64,000 nucleotides of DNA from Janthinobacterium silvisoli (GCF_014200725.1 NZ_JACHCL010000002.1:434001-498000), one strand, 5' to 3'. Numbered from the stretch's first letter, positions 8,089 through 16,826 are shown. The notes: generated by a model from the sequence alone, not told the origin. A program made the numbers and translations.

Positions 8089-9149
8089 CAGACCAGTTCC
8101 GGCTCGGGAATGCCGGCCTTGGCAATCAGTTCGGCAAAGTCATCGGCCAGCGGCACCAGCCATTCGCAATCCTCGCGCGTGCCCGGATGCACCAGGCCCA
8201 GCCGGCGCGCCTGCAGCGCCTGGCGCGGGAAGACGGACACCAGGTGCGGCTTGCCATACACGTAGTCACCGACCAGCGCAAACCCCAGGTGCTGCATGTG
8301 CACGCGGATCTGATGGGTACGGCCTGTTTCCAGACGGCATTGCATCAGGCTCACGGGACGACGGTCGAGTTCGCCGCTGCCGATCAATTCATAATGCGTG
8401 ATGGCTGGCTTGGCCGTGAAGTTTTCCGACACGGCCATTTTCACGCGGTCGCGCGGGTGGCGCGCGATGGAGGCGTCAATGGTGCCCGCCACTTTCGGCG
8501 TGCCCCACACCAGCGCGAAATACTCGCGCTTGACGGTACGCGCCTGTAGCTGGCGCACCAGGTCGGTTTGCGAGGCCAGCGTCTTGCCGACCACCATCAG
8601 GCCGCTGGTGTCCTTGTCCAGGCGGTGCACGATACCGGCGCGCGGCACGCCGGCCAGTTGCGGGCAGTGATGCAGCAGCCCGTTGAGCAAGGTGCCCGAC
8701 CAGTTGCCGGGACCCGGATGGACCACCAGTCCGGCCGGTTTATTGATCACGATGATATGCTCATCTTCGTGCACGATGTTCAATTCCATCGCTTCCGGTT
8801 TAAAAGCCTCGTCTTCCGGCGCACTTTGCGGCAGAATGACGATCTTTTCATCGCCATAGGCGGTCATATTGCGTTTCGCAACTTTACCGTCCACGGTGAC
8901 GAAACCGGCTTCCAGCCACAATTGCAAACGGCTGCGCGAGTACTGCGGCACCAGCTTGGAAATGACCTTGTCGAGGCGATGTCCACAGGCGTCCGGGGTC
9001 AGCTCCAGATGAATCGGCGCCAGGTCATCGAACAGCTCGTCGCCGTCAAATGCCTCGTCGGCAGCATGTGCATCTGTGTGCACATCGACGTCGTTGAGGT
9101 CGGAGTCAGATAGGGGGGCAGCCAAATTCGGCTTAGAAGTTAATATCAC
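8088..9149 (-). CDS. rluD: 23S rRNA pseudouridine synthase RluD
   Basis: 353 residues. An S4 RNA-binding domain (HRLDKVISKLVPQYSRSRLQ) precedes the catalytic domain with the family signature GIVHRLDKDTSGLMVV, whose Asp is the catalytic residue. RluD makes the pseudouridines of 23S rRNA helix 69. The start is a GTG at 9149 preceded by GGGA; an acidic N-terminal extension (DVHTDAHAADEAFDGDELFD) precedes the S4 domain. Divergent from bamD and overlapping pgeF, a gene order conserved in many beta- and gammaproteobacteria. Confidence 0.93.
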   Translation of the reverse strand: MILTSKPNLAAPLSDSDLNDVDVHTDAHAADEAFDGDELFDDLAPIHLELTPDACGHRLDKVISKLVPQYSRSRLQLWLEAGFVTVDGKVAKRNMTAYGDEKIVILPQSAPEDEAFKPEAMELNIVHEDEHIIVINKPAGLVVHPGPGNWSGTLLNGLLHHCPQLAGVPRAGIVHRLDKDTSGLMVVGKTLASQTDLVRQLQARTVKREYFALVWGTPKVAGTIDASIARHPRDRVKMAVSENFTAKPAITHYELIGSGELDRRPVSLMQCRLETGRTHQIRVHMQHLGFALVGDYVYGKPHLVSVFPRQALQARRLGLVHPGTREDCEWLVPLADDFAELIAKAGIPEPELV

Positions 9150-9164
9150 AGCATTCCCATCGGC

Positions 9165-9170
9165 TATAAT
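9165..9170 (+). promoter_or_regulatory. -10 element of the bamD promoter
   Basis: A perfect TATAAT in the short rluD-bamD divergent gap; no good -35 is visible 16-18 bases upstream. Transcription would start near 9177, which favours the ATG at 9215 over the TTG at 9188 as bamD start. Confidence 0.5.
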
Positions 9171-9214
9171 CAGCCTATTGTAAAATCTTGGTTAAAACCT
9201 TCTTGCAAAACGTC

Positions 9215-10018
9215 ATGCAAAAAAAATTATCGTTGGTAGTCGCTTCAGTCGTTCTGCTCGGCATGTCCGCTTGCAGCTTGTTGCCAGAAAAAGTGGATGA
9301 GACCAAAAATTGGTCCGTTACGAAATTATACTCGGAGGCCCGTGAAGAAATGAGCGGGCAGCACTATGAGACTGCCATTGGCCTGTTTCAGAAGCTGGAG
9401 GCTAACTATCCTTTCGGCAACTATGCCTTGCAGGCACAGATGGAGATCGCTTACGCGTATTATAAGTCGGGAGACCAGGCTCAGGCACTGGCAGCTGTCG
9501 AACGCTTCATCAAGTTGCATCCGAACCACGCCAACGTGGACTATATGTACTACCTGCGAGGCCTGATCAGCTTTAACGACCAGATCGGCTTCCTGAACTT
9601 CCTGTACGAGCAAGACCCGACCGAACGCGATCCGAAAGCCACGCGCGAAGCGTTTGCCGCGTTCAAGCAACTGGTCGACAAGTTCCCGAACAGCAAGTAC
9701 ACTCCCGACGCCCTGGCGCGCATGCACTATCTGGTCGACGCGATGGCGAAATATGAAGTCCATGTGGCGCGCTATTACTACCGCCGCGGCGCCTACCTGG
9801 CTGCGGCTAACCGCGCACAAGGCACTGTCAGCGATTTCAGCGCCTCGCCAGCGATCGAAGAAGCGCTGTTCATCATGTACCGCTCGTACGACAAGCTGGG
9901 CATGACCGACCTGCGTGACGACACCCTGCGCGTGCTGACCAAGAACTACCCGCAAACTGCCTTCCTCAGCCCGGAAGGGGTGAACAAGGAACGTCGCTGG
10001 TGGAAGTTCTGGCAATAA
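9215..10018 (+). CDS. bamD: Outer-membrane assembly lipoprotein BamD
   Basis: 267-residue lipoprotein of the BAM complex that inserts beta-barrel proteins into the outer membrane. The signal peptide MQKKLSLVVASVVLLGMSAC ends in a lipobox with the acylated cysteine, followed by five TPR-like repeats (e.g. YETAIGLFQKLEANYPFG; AQALAAVERFIKLHPNH), which is the BamD/ComL architecture. I start at the ATG at 9215 because it gives a standard signal peptide; an in-frame TTG at 9188 would add nine residues. Followed directly by a strong terminator. Confidence 0.95.
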   Translation: MQKKLSLVVASVVLLGMSACSLLPEKVDETKNWSVTKLYSEAREEMSGQHYETAIGLFQKLEANYPFGNYALQAQMEIAYAYYKSGDQAQALAAVERFIKLHPNHANVDYMYYLRGLISFNDQIGFLNFLYEQDPTERDPKATREAFAAFKQLVDKFPNSKYTPDALARMHYLVDAMAKYEVHVARYYYRRGAYLAAANRAQGTVSDFSASPAIEEALFIMYRSYDKLGMTDLRDDTLRVLTKNYPQTAFLSPEGVNKERRWWKFWQ

Positions 10019-10033
10019 TCAGGCAGGAAAATG

Positions 10034-10061
10034 AAAAAACCGGAGCTTGCTCCGGTTTTTT
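10034..10061. terminator. Bidirectional terminator between bamD and yaaA
   Basis: Stem CCGGAG / CTCCGG (10040-10045 with 10050-10055) extended by A-tract/T-tract pairing on both sides, with six Ts on the plus strand and six on the minus strand; sits between two convergent genes. Confidence 0.85.
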
Positions 10062-10075
10062 ACTTATTTGATCAC

Positions 10076-10846
10076 TTATTCAGCCACTTTGCGCCGGAAC
10101 ACCCAGCTGCTGTCATTCGACGCTTCCGGCACGTAAGTGTATCCATCGACATCGAACTGTTTCAATTGCTCGGGGTCGCGGATGGCGTTGACGGTGGCGT
10201 AGCGGGCCAGCATGCCGCGCGCGCGCTTGGCGTAGAACGAAATGATCTTGTACTTGCCATTCTTCCAGTCTTCGAACACGGGCGAGATGACGGGCATATC
10301 GAGCTGGCGCGGCTTGACGGATTTGAAATATTCTTCCGAAGCCAGGTTGACCAGCACCTTGGCGCCCTGCTCTTGCGCCGTGCGGTTCAGGGCATTGGTG
10401 ATGGTGTCGCCCCAGAACGCGTACAGATCCTTGCCGCGCACGGTGGACAGACGGGTGCCCATTTCCAGCCGGTGCGGATGGATCAGGTCCAGCGGGCGCA
10501 GCAAACCGTACAGGCCCGACAGGATGCGCACGCGCGATTGCGCGTAATCAAGCTGACCAGGCTGCAGGGTGCGCGCTTCGAAACCGGCGTACACGTCACC
10601 GTTGAAAGCCATGATGGCCTGGCGCGCATCGGATGGCTGTGGCGTCCAGGACGCGTAGCGGGCCACGTTGAGGGCAGACAAGGCATCGGAAATGCCCATC
10701 AGGCTGCCGACCTCGGCTGGTGAAAACTGGCGCATGCGTTCAATCAGCTGGGCGGAATGGTCGAGAAAATCGGGGGTGCTGTGCAACTGGGTTGTTGGCG
10801 GCGTCTCCAGGTCGAGACTCTTGGCGGGCGAAAGCACGATCAACAT
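10076..10846 (-). CDS. yaaA: Peroxide stress protein YaaA (DUF328)
   Basis: 256 residues, standard length of the family. N-terminal [16 protein letters not shown], then [33 protein letters not shown] and the C-terminal [13 protein letters not shown] are signature segments. YaaA lowers free intracellular iron and limits oxidative DNA damage during peroxide stress; it binds DNA. Divergent from the PIN-domain gene with only 30 bp between starts. Confidence 0.93.
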   Translation of the reverse strand: MLIVLSPAKSLDLETPPTTQLHSTPDFLDHSAQLIERMRQFSPAEVGSLMGISDALSALNVARYASWTPQPSDARQAIMAFNGDVYAGFEARTLQPGQLDYAQSRVRILSGLYGLLRPLDLIHPHRLEMGTRLSTVRGKDLYAFWGDTITNALNRTAQEQGAKVLVNLASEEYFKSVKPRQLDMPVISPVFEDWKNGKYKIISFYAKRARGMLARYATVNAIRDPEQLKQFDVDGYTYVPEASNDSSWVFRRKVAE

Positions 10847-10876
10847 AAATTATCACTACAGAATAGAATAGGCTAC

Positions 10877-11341
10877 ATGATACCTGCTCCACAAAAACTC
10901 GTCCTCGACACCAACGTCTGCCTCGACCTGTTCGTCTTCAACGACCCGCGCTGGGCCGACTTGCTGGCCGCCATGGAAAGCGGCACCGTGCAAGCCATCA
11001 CGCGCGAAGATTGCCGCGCCGAATATCTGGTGGTGCTGCACTACAAACACTTGCCGCTCGATGAAGCGAGCCGTGCCGTGGCTGCGACCCGCTTTGACGC
11101 CCTGATCACGGTGGTGGCGCCTGCCGAGTCTGGCGTCCGCCTGCCCGTCTGCACCGACAAGGATGACCAGAAATTTTTGGAACTGGCGCGCGACGCCAGC
11201 GCCGACATCCTGATCACCAAAGATAAAGCCCTGCTGAAGCTGGCCCGCAGGACGGCCAAGGCCGGCATGTTCCAGATCATGGTGCCAGAGAAATGGAGAC
11301 CAGCCGCGCCACCCGAAACAGTTGCGGCTGCGCTAGAATAA
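10877..11341 (+). CDS. PIN-domain protein (COG1569-like), orphan
   Basis: 154 residues from the ATG at 10877. PIN-fold nuclease acidic residues are present: LVLDTNVCLD near the N-terminus, the Glu of CRAEY, DKDDQKFLELA and ADILITKD. This is the pattern of the putative TA toxin family of COG1569/TIGR00305 that often cleaves RNA. No antitoxin-sized gene lies next to it: upstream is yaaA on the other strand, downstream an aminotransferase 31 bp away. It may therefore be a solitary RNase rather than a toxin. Catalytic competence is inferred from motif only. Confidence 0.8.
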   Translation: MIPAPQKLVLDTNVCLDLFVFNDPRWADLLAAMESGTVQAITREDCRAEYLVVLHYKHLPLDEASRAVAATRFDALITVVAPAESGVRLPVCTDKDDQKFLELARDASADILITKDKALLKLARRTAKAGMFQIMVPEKWRPAAPPETVAAALE

Positions 11342-11372
11342 AGCCACCACTGACACCATCGCCTGATTGCCC

Positions 11373-12551
11373 ATGAATAACACGCCTTACTCCAGCCAGA
11401 CCCCTGCCCTGCAAACCCGTTTGCCTGCCGTGGGCACCACGGTGTTTACACGCATGTCGGCCCTGGCGGCCCAGCACGGCGCTGTCAACCTGGGCCAGGG
11501 TTTTCCTGATTTCGGCTGCGCGCCGGCCCTGATCGAAAGAGTCAGCGAGGCCATGCATGCTGGCCACAACCAGTATCCTTTGATGACCGGTGCGGCGCCC
11601 CTGCGCGAGGCCATCGCGGCCAAGATCGCCAGCCTGTACGGCCATCGATATGACGCCGCCACGGAAATCACCGTCACGGCAGGCGCCACCCAGGCGCTGA
11701 CCACGGCAATTCTATGCTGCGTGCACCCTGGCGATGAAGTGATCGTCATCGAACCGGCTTACGACAGCTATTTGCCGGCCATCGCGCTGGCCGGTGGTGT
11801 GCCCGTGCTGGTGGCGATGGAAGTTCATGAACACGGCTACAGCGTGCCGTGGGCCAAGCTGGCCACCGCCGTCACACCAAAGACGCGTTTGATCATCATC
11901 AATACGCCACACAATCCGACCGGTACCATCTTGCGTCCGTCCGACGTGGCAGCGCTGGCCGACATCGTGCGCGGCACGCAGATATTGATCCTGTCGGACG
12001 AAGTCTATGAACACATGGTCTACGACGGCCAGCAACACGTTTCGCTGAGCCGCCATCCGGAACTGGCGGCGCGCAGCTTTATCGTTTCCAGCTTCGGCAA
12101 GACGTATCACGTGACGGGCTGGAAAATCGGCTATGTAGCGGCGCCAGCGAGCTTGTCGGCCGAGTTCCGCAAGGTGCATCAGTACAATGTTTTTACGGTC
12201 AACACGCCGATGCAGCACGGCGTAGCGGCGTATATGGCCGATCCGCAGCCGTATCTGGACTTGCCCGCCTTTTACCAGCGCAAGCGCGACCTGTTCCGCG
12301 ATGGCCTGGCGGGCAGCCGGTTTACCCTGCTGCCGGCCGATGGCACGTATTTCCAGTGCGTGCGCTATGAGGCCATTTCGCAGCAGAGCGAGGCGCAGTT
12401 CGCCGAATGGCTGACCAGCGAAATCAAGGTGGCCGCCATCCCCGTATCGGCATTTTATGCGCAAGGCAAGGAGTCGGGCATCGTGCGCTTCTGCTTTGCC
12501 AAACAGGATGACACCCTGCGCCTGGCGCTGGCACGCCTGGCAGCAATATAA
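11373..12551 (+). CDS. PLP-dependent aminotransferase, YbdL/methionine aminotransferase type
   Basis: 392-residue fold-type I aminotransferase. Visible are NLGQGFPDFG at the N-terminus, NTPHNPTGT, the DEVYEHMVYDG loop, and SSFGKTYHVTGWKIGY with the PLP-binding lysine. This fits class I/II enzymes of the YbdL/kynurenine aminotransferase group acting on methionine, glutamine or aromatic acids with 2-oxo acids. A TTG at 11367 is in frame but the ATG at 11373 is preferred. Stand-alone gene followed by the HD-GYP gene 54 bp later. Confidence 0.88.
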   Translation: MNNTPYSSQTPALQTRLPAVGTTVFTRMSALAAQHGAVNLGQGFPDFGCAPALIERVSEAMHAGHNQYPLMTGAAPLREAIAAKIASLYGHRYDAATEITVTAGATQALTTAILCCVHPGDEVIVIEPAYDSYLPAIALAGGVPVLVAMEVHEHGYSVPWAKLATAVTPKTRLIIINTPHNPTGTILRPSDVAALADIVRGTQILILSDEVYEHMVYDGQQHVSLSRHPELAARSFIVSSFGKTYHVTGWKIGYVAAPASLSAEFRKVHQYNVFTVNTPMQHGVAAYMADPQPYLDLPAFYQRKRDLFRDGLAGSRFTLLPADGTYFQCVRYEAISQQSEAQFAEWLTSEIKVAAIPVSAFYAQGKESGIVRFCFAKQDDTLRLALARLAAI

Positions 12552-12605
12552 AAGCTTTCCGCCAGCGGCCAAGGCTGCAGGCAGGGGAGCAGAACGGAGA
12601 CTAGC

Positions 12606-13709
12606 ATGGTTCAGCGTCGCATCGGCTTGGCCGACCTGGTTCCTGGCGAACCCCTGCCCTGGGATTTGTACCTGGCCGATCACAGCGCAGGTCCGCAATT
12701 GCGCAAGGGGCAGACTATCAGCGATGGCGCGCAACTGGCGCGTTTGCTGCAGATGGGCTTGTACACCGGCTCGCCAGAACAACCATCTGTATTACACCTG
12801 CTCAATGAAAGCGCGCAACGCCTGGACCGGCTTCTGCTGGACTTGCGCAAGGAAGGCAACGCCGAGCGCGACGTGCGCGGGATTGCCCGCGAACTGCTGC
12901 GCGCCCTGGCGCTCGACGCCGATATCGCCCTGGCCAGTATCTTGCTGAACCAGATCGCCGGCCGCTATGCCGTGCGCCACTGCATCGAAACGGCGCTGCT
13001 GGCCATGCTGGTGGGCCAGGCCATGGGCAAGCCAGACGATGAATTGCTGCGCATCGGCGCCGCCGCGCTGACCATGAACGTGGGCATGCTGTACCACCAT
13101 GACAGTTTCCAGGATAAGCGCGGCCCTTTGACCGATGAAGAAATGCGCATCGTGCGCCTGCATCCGGTAGAAAGTGCGGAACTGCTGCGCTGCGCCGGGG
13201 TCGAAGATGAAGAATGGCTCAGTTGCGTGCTGTTGCACCATGAAAACGAGGACGGCAGCGGCTATCCCGAGGGACGCAGCGGCGATGAAATCCTGCAAAA
13301 CGCTAAGCTGATCGGCCTGGCCGACCGCTATTGCGCGCGCGTCTCGGCCCGCAATTACCGGCGCTCCATCCTGCCGGACCAGGCGCTGCAGCAGATCTTC
13401 CTCGACCAGGACCTGGCCATCGACCCGCTGCTGGCCGAGCAATTCGTGGCGATCCTCGGTAAATACCCGCCGGGTACCCTGGTACGCCTGCGCAATGGGG
13501 AACTGGGGGTGGTCACGCAAAGGGGCGCCGCCTATGTGCACCCGCTCAGCAATCCGCAAGGCGCACCGCTACCGGCCGCCGAACTGCCTTCGACCTTGCC
13601 GCGCAATACCGGCGACAGCCAGTACGCCATCATCGCCTGCTTGCACGAAGACGATGCGCATATGCACTTCAGCATGCGGCATGTGTGGGGGGACGAGGCG
13701 CGCCTGTAG
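12606..13709 (+). CDS. HD-GYP-like domain protein with degenerate metal site
   Basis: 367 residues with ribosome site CGGAGA before ATG. An N-terminal ~95-residue region of unknown fold precedes an HD-GYP-like domain. Conserved parts: first histidine of HCIETALLAMLVG, then RLHPVESAELL, HHENEDGSGYPEG (GYP motif) and LADRYCARVS. The expected LLHDIGK is replaced by ALTMNVGM, so the metal-binding His-Asp pair is Met-Asn. Canonical HD-GYP proteins hydrolyse c-di-GMP to pGpG or GMP; this one is probably catalytically impaired and may act as a binding or scaffold protein. A C-terminal ~80-residue region follows. An imperfect GC hairpin without T-tract lies after it (13712-13739). Confidence 0.85.
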   Translation: MVQRRIGLADLVPGEPLPWDLYLADHSAGPQLRKGQTISDGAQLARLLQMGLYTGSPEQPSVLHLLNESAQRLDRLLLDLRKEGNAERDVRGIARELLRALALDADIALASILLNQIAGRYAVRHCIETALLAMLVGQAMGKPDDELLRIGAAALTMNVGMLYHHDSFQDKRGPLTDEEMRIVRLHPVESAELLRCAGVEDEEWLSCVLLHHENEDGSGYPEGRSGDEILQNAKLIGLADRYCARVSARNYRRSILPDQALQQIFLDQDLAIDPLLAEQFVAILGKYPPGTLVRLRNGELGVVTQRGAAYVHPLSNPQGAPLPAAELPSTLPRNTGDSQYAIIACLHEDDAHMHFSMRHVWGDEARL

Positions 13710-13764
13710 CCGCCGTCCGGCGCCTGTACGCAGGACGGCCGCTGGCGTGGCTCAGCGTATCGAA

Positions 13765-14406
13765 TCAGGGCCGCTTCAACTGGCCTATCACGCTCGCCAC
13801 CTTGGTGGTGATCATATCAACCGCTGGGCCATTGGCGCCATGCGGTAAGATGATATCGGCATTGCGTTTGGTTGGCTCAATGAATTGCTTGTGCATCGGG
13901 CGTACTGTTTCCAGATACTGCTCGATGACACTTTCCACCGAGCGGCCGCGTTCGGTAATATCCCTTTGCATGCGGCGAATAAAGCGCACGTCGGAGGCGG
14001 TGTCGACAAAGATCTTCAGCGACATCATGTTGCGCAAGTCTTCGTCATACAAGGCAAACAGGCCTTCAATCACGATCACCGGGGCTGGTTTGACTGGAAT
14101 GGTCCTGCTGGAGCGATTGTGGAGGGTGAAGTCGTACTCCGGCATCTCGATCGCCTCGCCATTGCGCAAGGCCTGCACATGCTGTACCAGCAATGGCCAC
14201 TCGAACGCTTGCGGATGGTCGTAATTCTGCTCGCGACGCACTTCAGGGCTGAGATGGGTTTGATCGCAGTAGTAATCGTCCTGCATCACGACCGAGACCA
14301 TATCAGCACCAAACGATGCCAGCACTTGCTGGGATACTGTAGACTTGCCACTGCCGCTACCGCCAGCGACACCAATAATAAACGGTTGGAAAGAAATCTT
14401 ATTCAT
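13765..14406 (-). CDS. udk: Uridine kinase
   Basis: 213 residues; phosphorylates uridine and cytidine with GTP/ATP in pyrimidine salvage. Walker A GVAGGSGSGKST near the N-terminus, QDDYYCDQ substrate motif, EYDFTLHNRSSRT and VIEGLFALYD (Walker B region), and the RRMQRDITERGR lid, all as in Udk. Length is standard. The 239 bp upstream (14407-14645) contain no gene I can support. Confidence 0.95.
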   Translation of the reverse strand: MNKISFQPFIIGVAGGSGSGKSTVSQQVLASFGADMVSVVMQDDYYCDQTHLSPEVRREQNYDHPQAFEWPLLVQHVQALRNGEAIEMPEYDFTLHNRSSRTIPVKPAPVIVIEGLFALYDEDLRNMMSLKIFVDTASDVRFIRRMQRDITERGRSVESVIEQYLETVRPMHKQFIEPTKRNADIILPHGANGPAVDMITTKVASVIGQLKRP

Positions 14407-14645
14407 GCCGAATGATACCGGAACCGCGAGCGAACTGACAGAGGCAGACTGATGGTTTCAGCGTGGCGTCACGCGCGCAGGCGACAACGGCCGCCTGGAA
14501 CGCGCCTTTCCCGAAACGCTGGGCAACGAAGAGAGCCCGCCATCATGCACGCTGTTGCCTGCCTGTATCTGGCGCCCCAACGCGGACGGCCTTGCCATCC
14601 GCAGTCAACTCTGGCAACGGTGTTGCCTGCTCAACAGGCCTGTCC

Positions 14646-15158
14646 CTAAAGGCTCTGATTCCCGGGCAAGCTCTTGCTATGCTGATCGGAAAAATGCAGC
14701 AAGGCGTCTCCCGCGATACGGTAACGCACCCATTCATCTTGCGCGGTAGCGCCGATACTGCGATAAAACTGGATCGCTGGTTCGTTCCAGTCGAGCACGC
14801 TCCACTCAAAACGGCCGCAACCAGTATCGCGCGCCAGGCAGGCCAGATGACCGAGCATGAATTTCCCTGCACCGGCGCCGCGATGTTCGGGCGATATATA
14901 CAAATCTTCCAGATACAGTCCCTTGCGGCCCAGCCAGGTGGAATAGCTCAAGAAATACACCGCATAGCCGACTGCTTTGTCACCGATGCTGCAAATAAGC
15001 GCACGGGCAGTGGCATGGTCGGCAAACAGGCTGTCTTCGATATCGGCCAAAGTCGCCACGACTTCGTGTTCAGCCTTCTCGAAAATTGCCAGTTCTGTGA
15101 TGAAACCAAGGATAAGCGCTGCGTCCGCTCGTACCGCATCGCGGATTTGAATAGTCAC
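14646..15158 (-). CDS. GNAT-family N-acetyltransferase (diamine acetyltransferase-like)
   Basis: 170 residues. Begins with the GNAT N-terminal strand MTIQIRDAVRADA; acetyl-CoA-binding motif A is LEDLYISPEHRGAGAGKFML (R/Q-x-x-G-x-G/A form), followed by RFEWSVLDWNEPAIQFYRSIGA. This matches the spermidine/spermine acetyltransferase-like group (SAT-like, thialysine acetyltransferase). The start is the GTG at 15158, with AGGAG seven bases upstream; longer readings lack a ribosome site. Divergent from the LysR-type regulator at 15273, which may control it. Substrate unknown. Confidence 0.85.
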   Translation of the reverse strand: MTIQIRDAVRADAALILGFITELAIFEKAEHEVVATLADIEDSLFADHATARALICSIGDKAVGYAVYFLSYSTWLGRKGLYLEDLYISPEHRGAGAGKFMLGHLACLARDTGCGRFEWSVLDWNEPAIQFYRSIGATAQDEWVRYRIAGDALLHFSDQHSKSLPGNQSL

Positions 15159-15242
15159 GATAAAACTCCTGATGATTAATTGTCTACACGCCATGTGTAG
15201 CGCGAGGAGAACCATCATAAAGGCAGACGAGTACTGCATCCA

Positions 15243-15269
15243 GTGCATTTATTTCACGATATAATGCAC
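15243..15269. promoter_or_regulatory. Inverted repeat in GNAT/LysR divergent promoter
   Basis: GTGCATT-N13-AATGCAC (15243-15249 with 15263-15269), a dyad of the spacing used by LysR-type regulators, overlapping a TATAAT on the plus strand at 15260-15265. Likely autoregulatory site; inference. Confidence 0.45.
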
Positions 15270-15272
15270 ACC

Positions 15273-16199
15273 ATGCATCCTGACCTGCGCCGCCTTGATC
15301 TGAACCTCTTGCCTGTCTTTGACGCGCTTTACCGGCTGCGCTCGGTCACTGCCGCGTCCCATGAACTGTCCATGAGCGCGTCAGCCTTCAGTCACGCACT
15401 TGCCCGCTTGCGTGTTTCACTGAACGATGAATTATTCGTGCGCCAGGGCCAGCGCATGCAAGCGACCGTGCGTGCGGAACAGCTGGCAGCGCCAGTGGCC
15501 GGCGCCTTGAAAGTGCTGCAAGACAGCATCAGCGCAAACCACGGCTTTGCGCCTGCATCGAGCCACCGCACTTTCGTTTTCTCCGCTACCGATTACACCA
15601 TCGTTGCAGTGCTGCCTAAACTCATTGCACGCTTGCAAAACATAGCGCCACATGTGCATGTCCGGGTGGTCTATTCGAATAGAAAAGTATCAATCGAGGA
15701 ACTGGCGGCCGGCCGCATCGACTTTGCACTAGGATACAGCGAGGAACGCGACGCCTTGCCTGACGGCGTGGAGGATTTCGACTGGTTCACAGATGACTAT
15801 GTGGTCATCGCCAGCCGGCATCATCCGCGCATACGCGGACAGCTCACACTGGAAAACTATCTGCAGGAACGCCATGCCGTCGTCACGCCATGGAATGAAA
15901 CGCACGGCGCCATCGATCATGTACTCGATGGGCTGTCGCTCAAGCGCGAGGTCAGCGTGCACCTGCCGACCGTGCTGGCCGCCCCTTTCATCATTGCAGA
16001 AAGCGAGCTGATTTTAACCATGCCGCGCCGGGCTGCCGAAATACTCAGCGCGGCGGCCCCTTTCAGCATCTACAAGGCGCCGTTTGCCATCCCACACTAC
16101 GCTGTCAAAGTGTATTGCCACAAAAACTATCTGCGCACCGATGCGCATGCATGGATGCGCCAGGAACTGCTGGCGATCTTGCAGCCGGAAACCATGTAA
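15273..16199 (+). CDS. LysR-family transcriptional regulator (NodD/NahR-like branch)
   Basis: 308 residues. N-terminal winged helix-turn-helix (LRRLDLNLLPVFDALYRLRS, VTAASHELSMSASAFSHALARLR) and a periplasmic-binding-protein-like effector domain follow. The opening DLRRLDLNLL and the FSATDYTI / PHVHVRV segments resemble the NodD/NahR/LinR branch. Start is uncertain: ATGs at 15264 and 15273 are both possible, and the TATAAT ends at 15265, which would put transcription start at about the second ATG. Divergent from the GNAT gene. Confidence 0.88.
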   Translation: MHPDLRRLDLNLLPVFDALYRLRSVTAASHELSMSASAFSHALARLRVSLNDELFVRQGQRMQATVRAEQLAAPVAGALKVLQDSISANHGFAPASSHRTFVFSATDYTIVAVLPKLIARLQNIAPHVHVRVVYSNRKVSIEELAAGRIDFALGYSEERDALPDGVEDFDWFTDDYVVIASRHHPRIRGQLTLENYLQERHAVVTPWNETHGAIDHVLDGLSLKREVSVHLPTVLAAPFIIAESELILTMPRRAAEILSAAAPFSIYKAPFAIPHYAVKVYCHKNYLRTDAHAWMRQELLAILQPETM

Positions 16200-16256
16200 G
16201 CCCTGTACCAGTTTCCCGGTGGCGATCATCACATGGCAACAGCCGCACGGCGGTTG

Positions 16257-16595
16257 CTAAGATTTCTCTTTGGCATGATTGATCGAGTATTTCGGTATCT
16301 CCACCGTCAAGTCTTCGCCACCGACGCGCGCCTGGCAAGACAGGCGCGATTGGGGCTGCAAGCCCCATGCCTGGTCAAGCATATCCTCTTCGTAATCGCC
16401 GAAGGGACTCAAGGACGCGTAGCCCTCGCGCACGACCACGTGGCAGGTGGAGCACGCGCCGACTTGTCCGCAGGCGTGCTCGATGTCTATATGATGCAAG
16501 AGCAAGGCATCGCAGATACTGGTGTTTTCGGGCACATCGAGCACGGCGCCGGTGGGAGCCAGCTCAGGATGGGGCACTACTGTGATTTTTGGCAT
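16257..16595 (-). CDS. fdx: ISC-type [2Fe-2S] ferredoxin
   Basis: 112-residue plant/adrenodoxin-type ferredoxin. Cluster ligands CGQVGACSTC (C-x5-C-x2-C) and a fourth cysteine in SRLSCQARV are present, with the N-terminal MPKITVVPH and DIEHACG of IscFdx. It supplies electrons for Fe-S cluster assembly. Start supported by AGGAGA. Unusual is its place: neither hscA upstream nor iscX downstream is here, so it is separated from an isc operon. Upstream lies a truncated aminotransferase gene. Confidence 0.9.
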   Translation of the reverse strand: MPKITVVPHPELAPTGAVLDVPENTSICDALLLHHIDIEHACGQVGACSTCHVVVREGYASLSPFGDYEEDMLDQAWGLQPQSRLSCQARVGGEDLTVEIPKYSINHAKEKS

Positions 16596-16655
16596 ACGGG
16601 AATCTCCTTGAATGCTGCCACTGTGGAGCTTCCCGTACTGAGAAGGTCAAGCTAT

Positions 16656-16826
16656 TTATATCTTCAGGAGCCATATCGGTTTCAGGGCGCAGGCCAGCGG
16701 CGCCAGCGCACGTTCAAATTCCTGTACCAGAGGAGCGCTGGCAATCCAGCCGCTGCGCATCGTGTCCGCCATGGCGGCGATGGCTTCTTCAGAAATGCTG
16801 GGTTGGGAAAAAATCGGAGCTGACAT
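16656..16826 (-). pseudogene. Truncated DegT/DnrJ/EryC1/StrS aminotransferase N-terminus
   Basis: A 56-codon reading frame with an excellent ribosome site (AGGAAGGA, six bases before ATG). Residues 5-38 (IFSQPSISEEAIAAMADTMR, then SGWIAS.PLVQEFE) match the conserved opening of DegT/DnrJ/EryC1/StrS sugar aminotransferases. The frame then runs into unrelated sequence and stops after IWLLKI. A full enzyme has about 370-400 residues, with the PLP lysine far downstream, so this cannot be active. Either the remnant of a deletion that joined it to fdx, or a translated fragment. Recognition of the family is from memory of the N-terminal motif. Confidence 0.65.
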
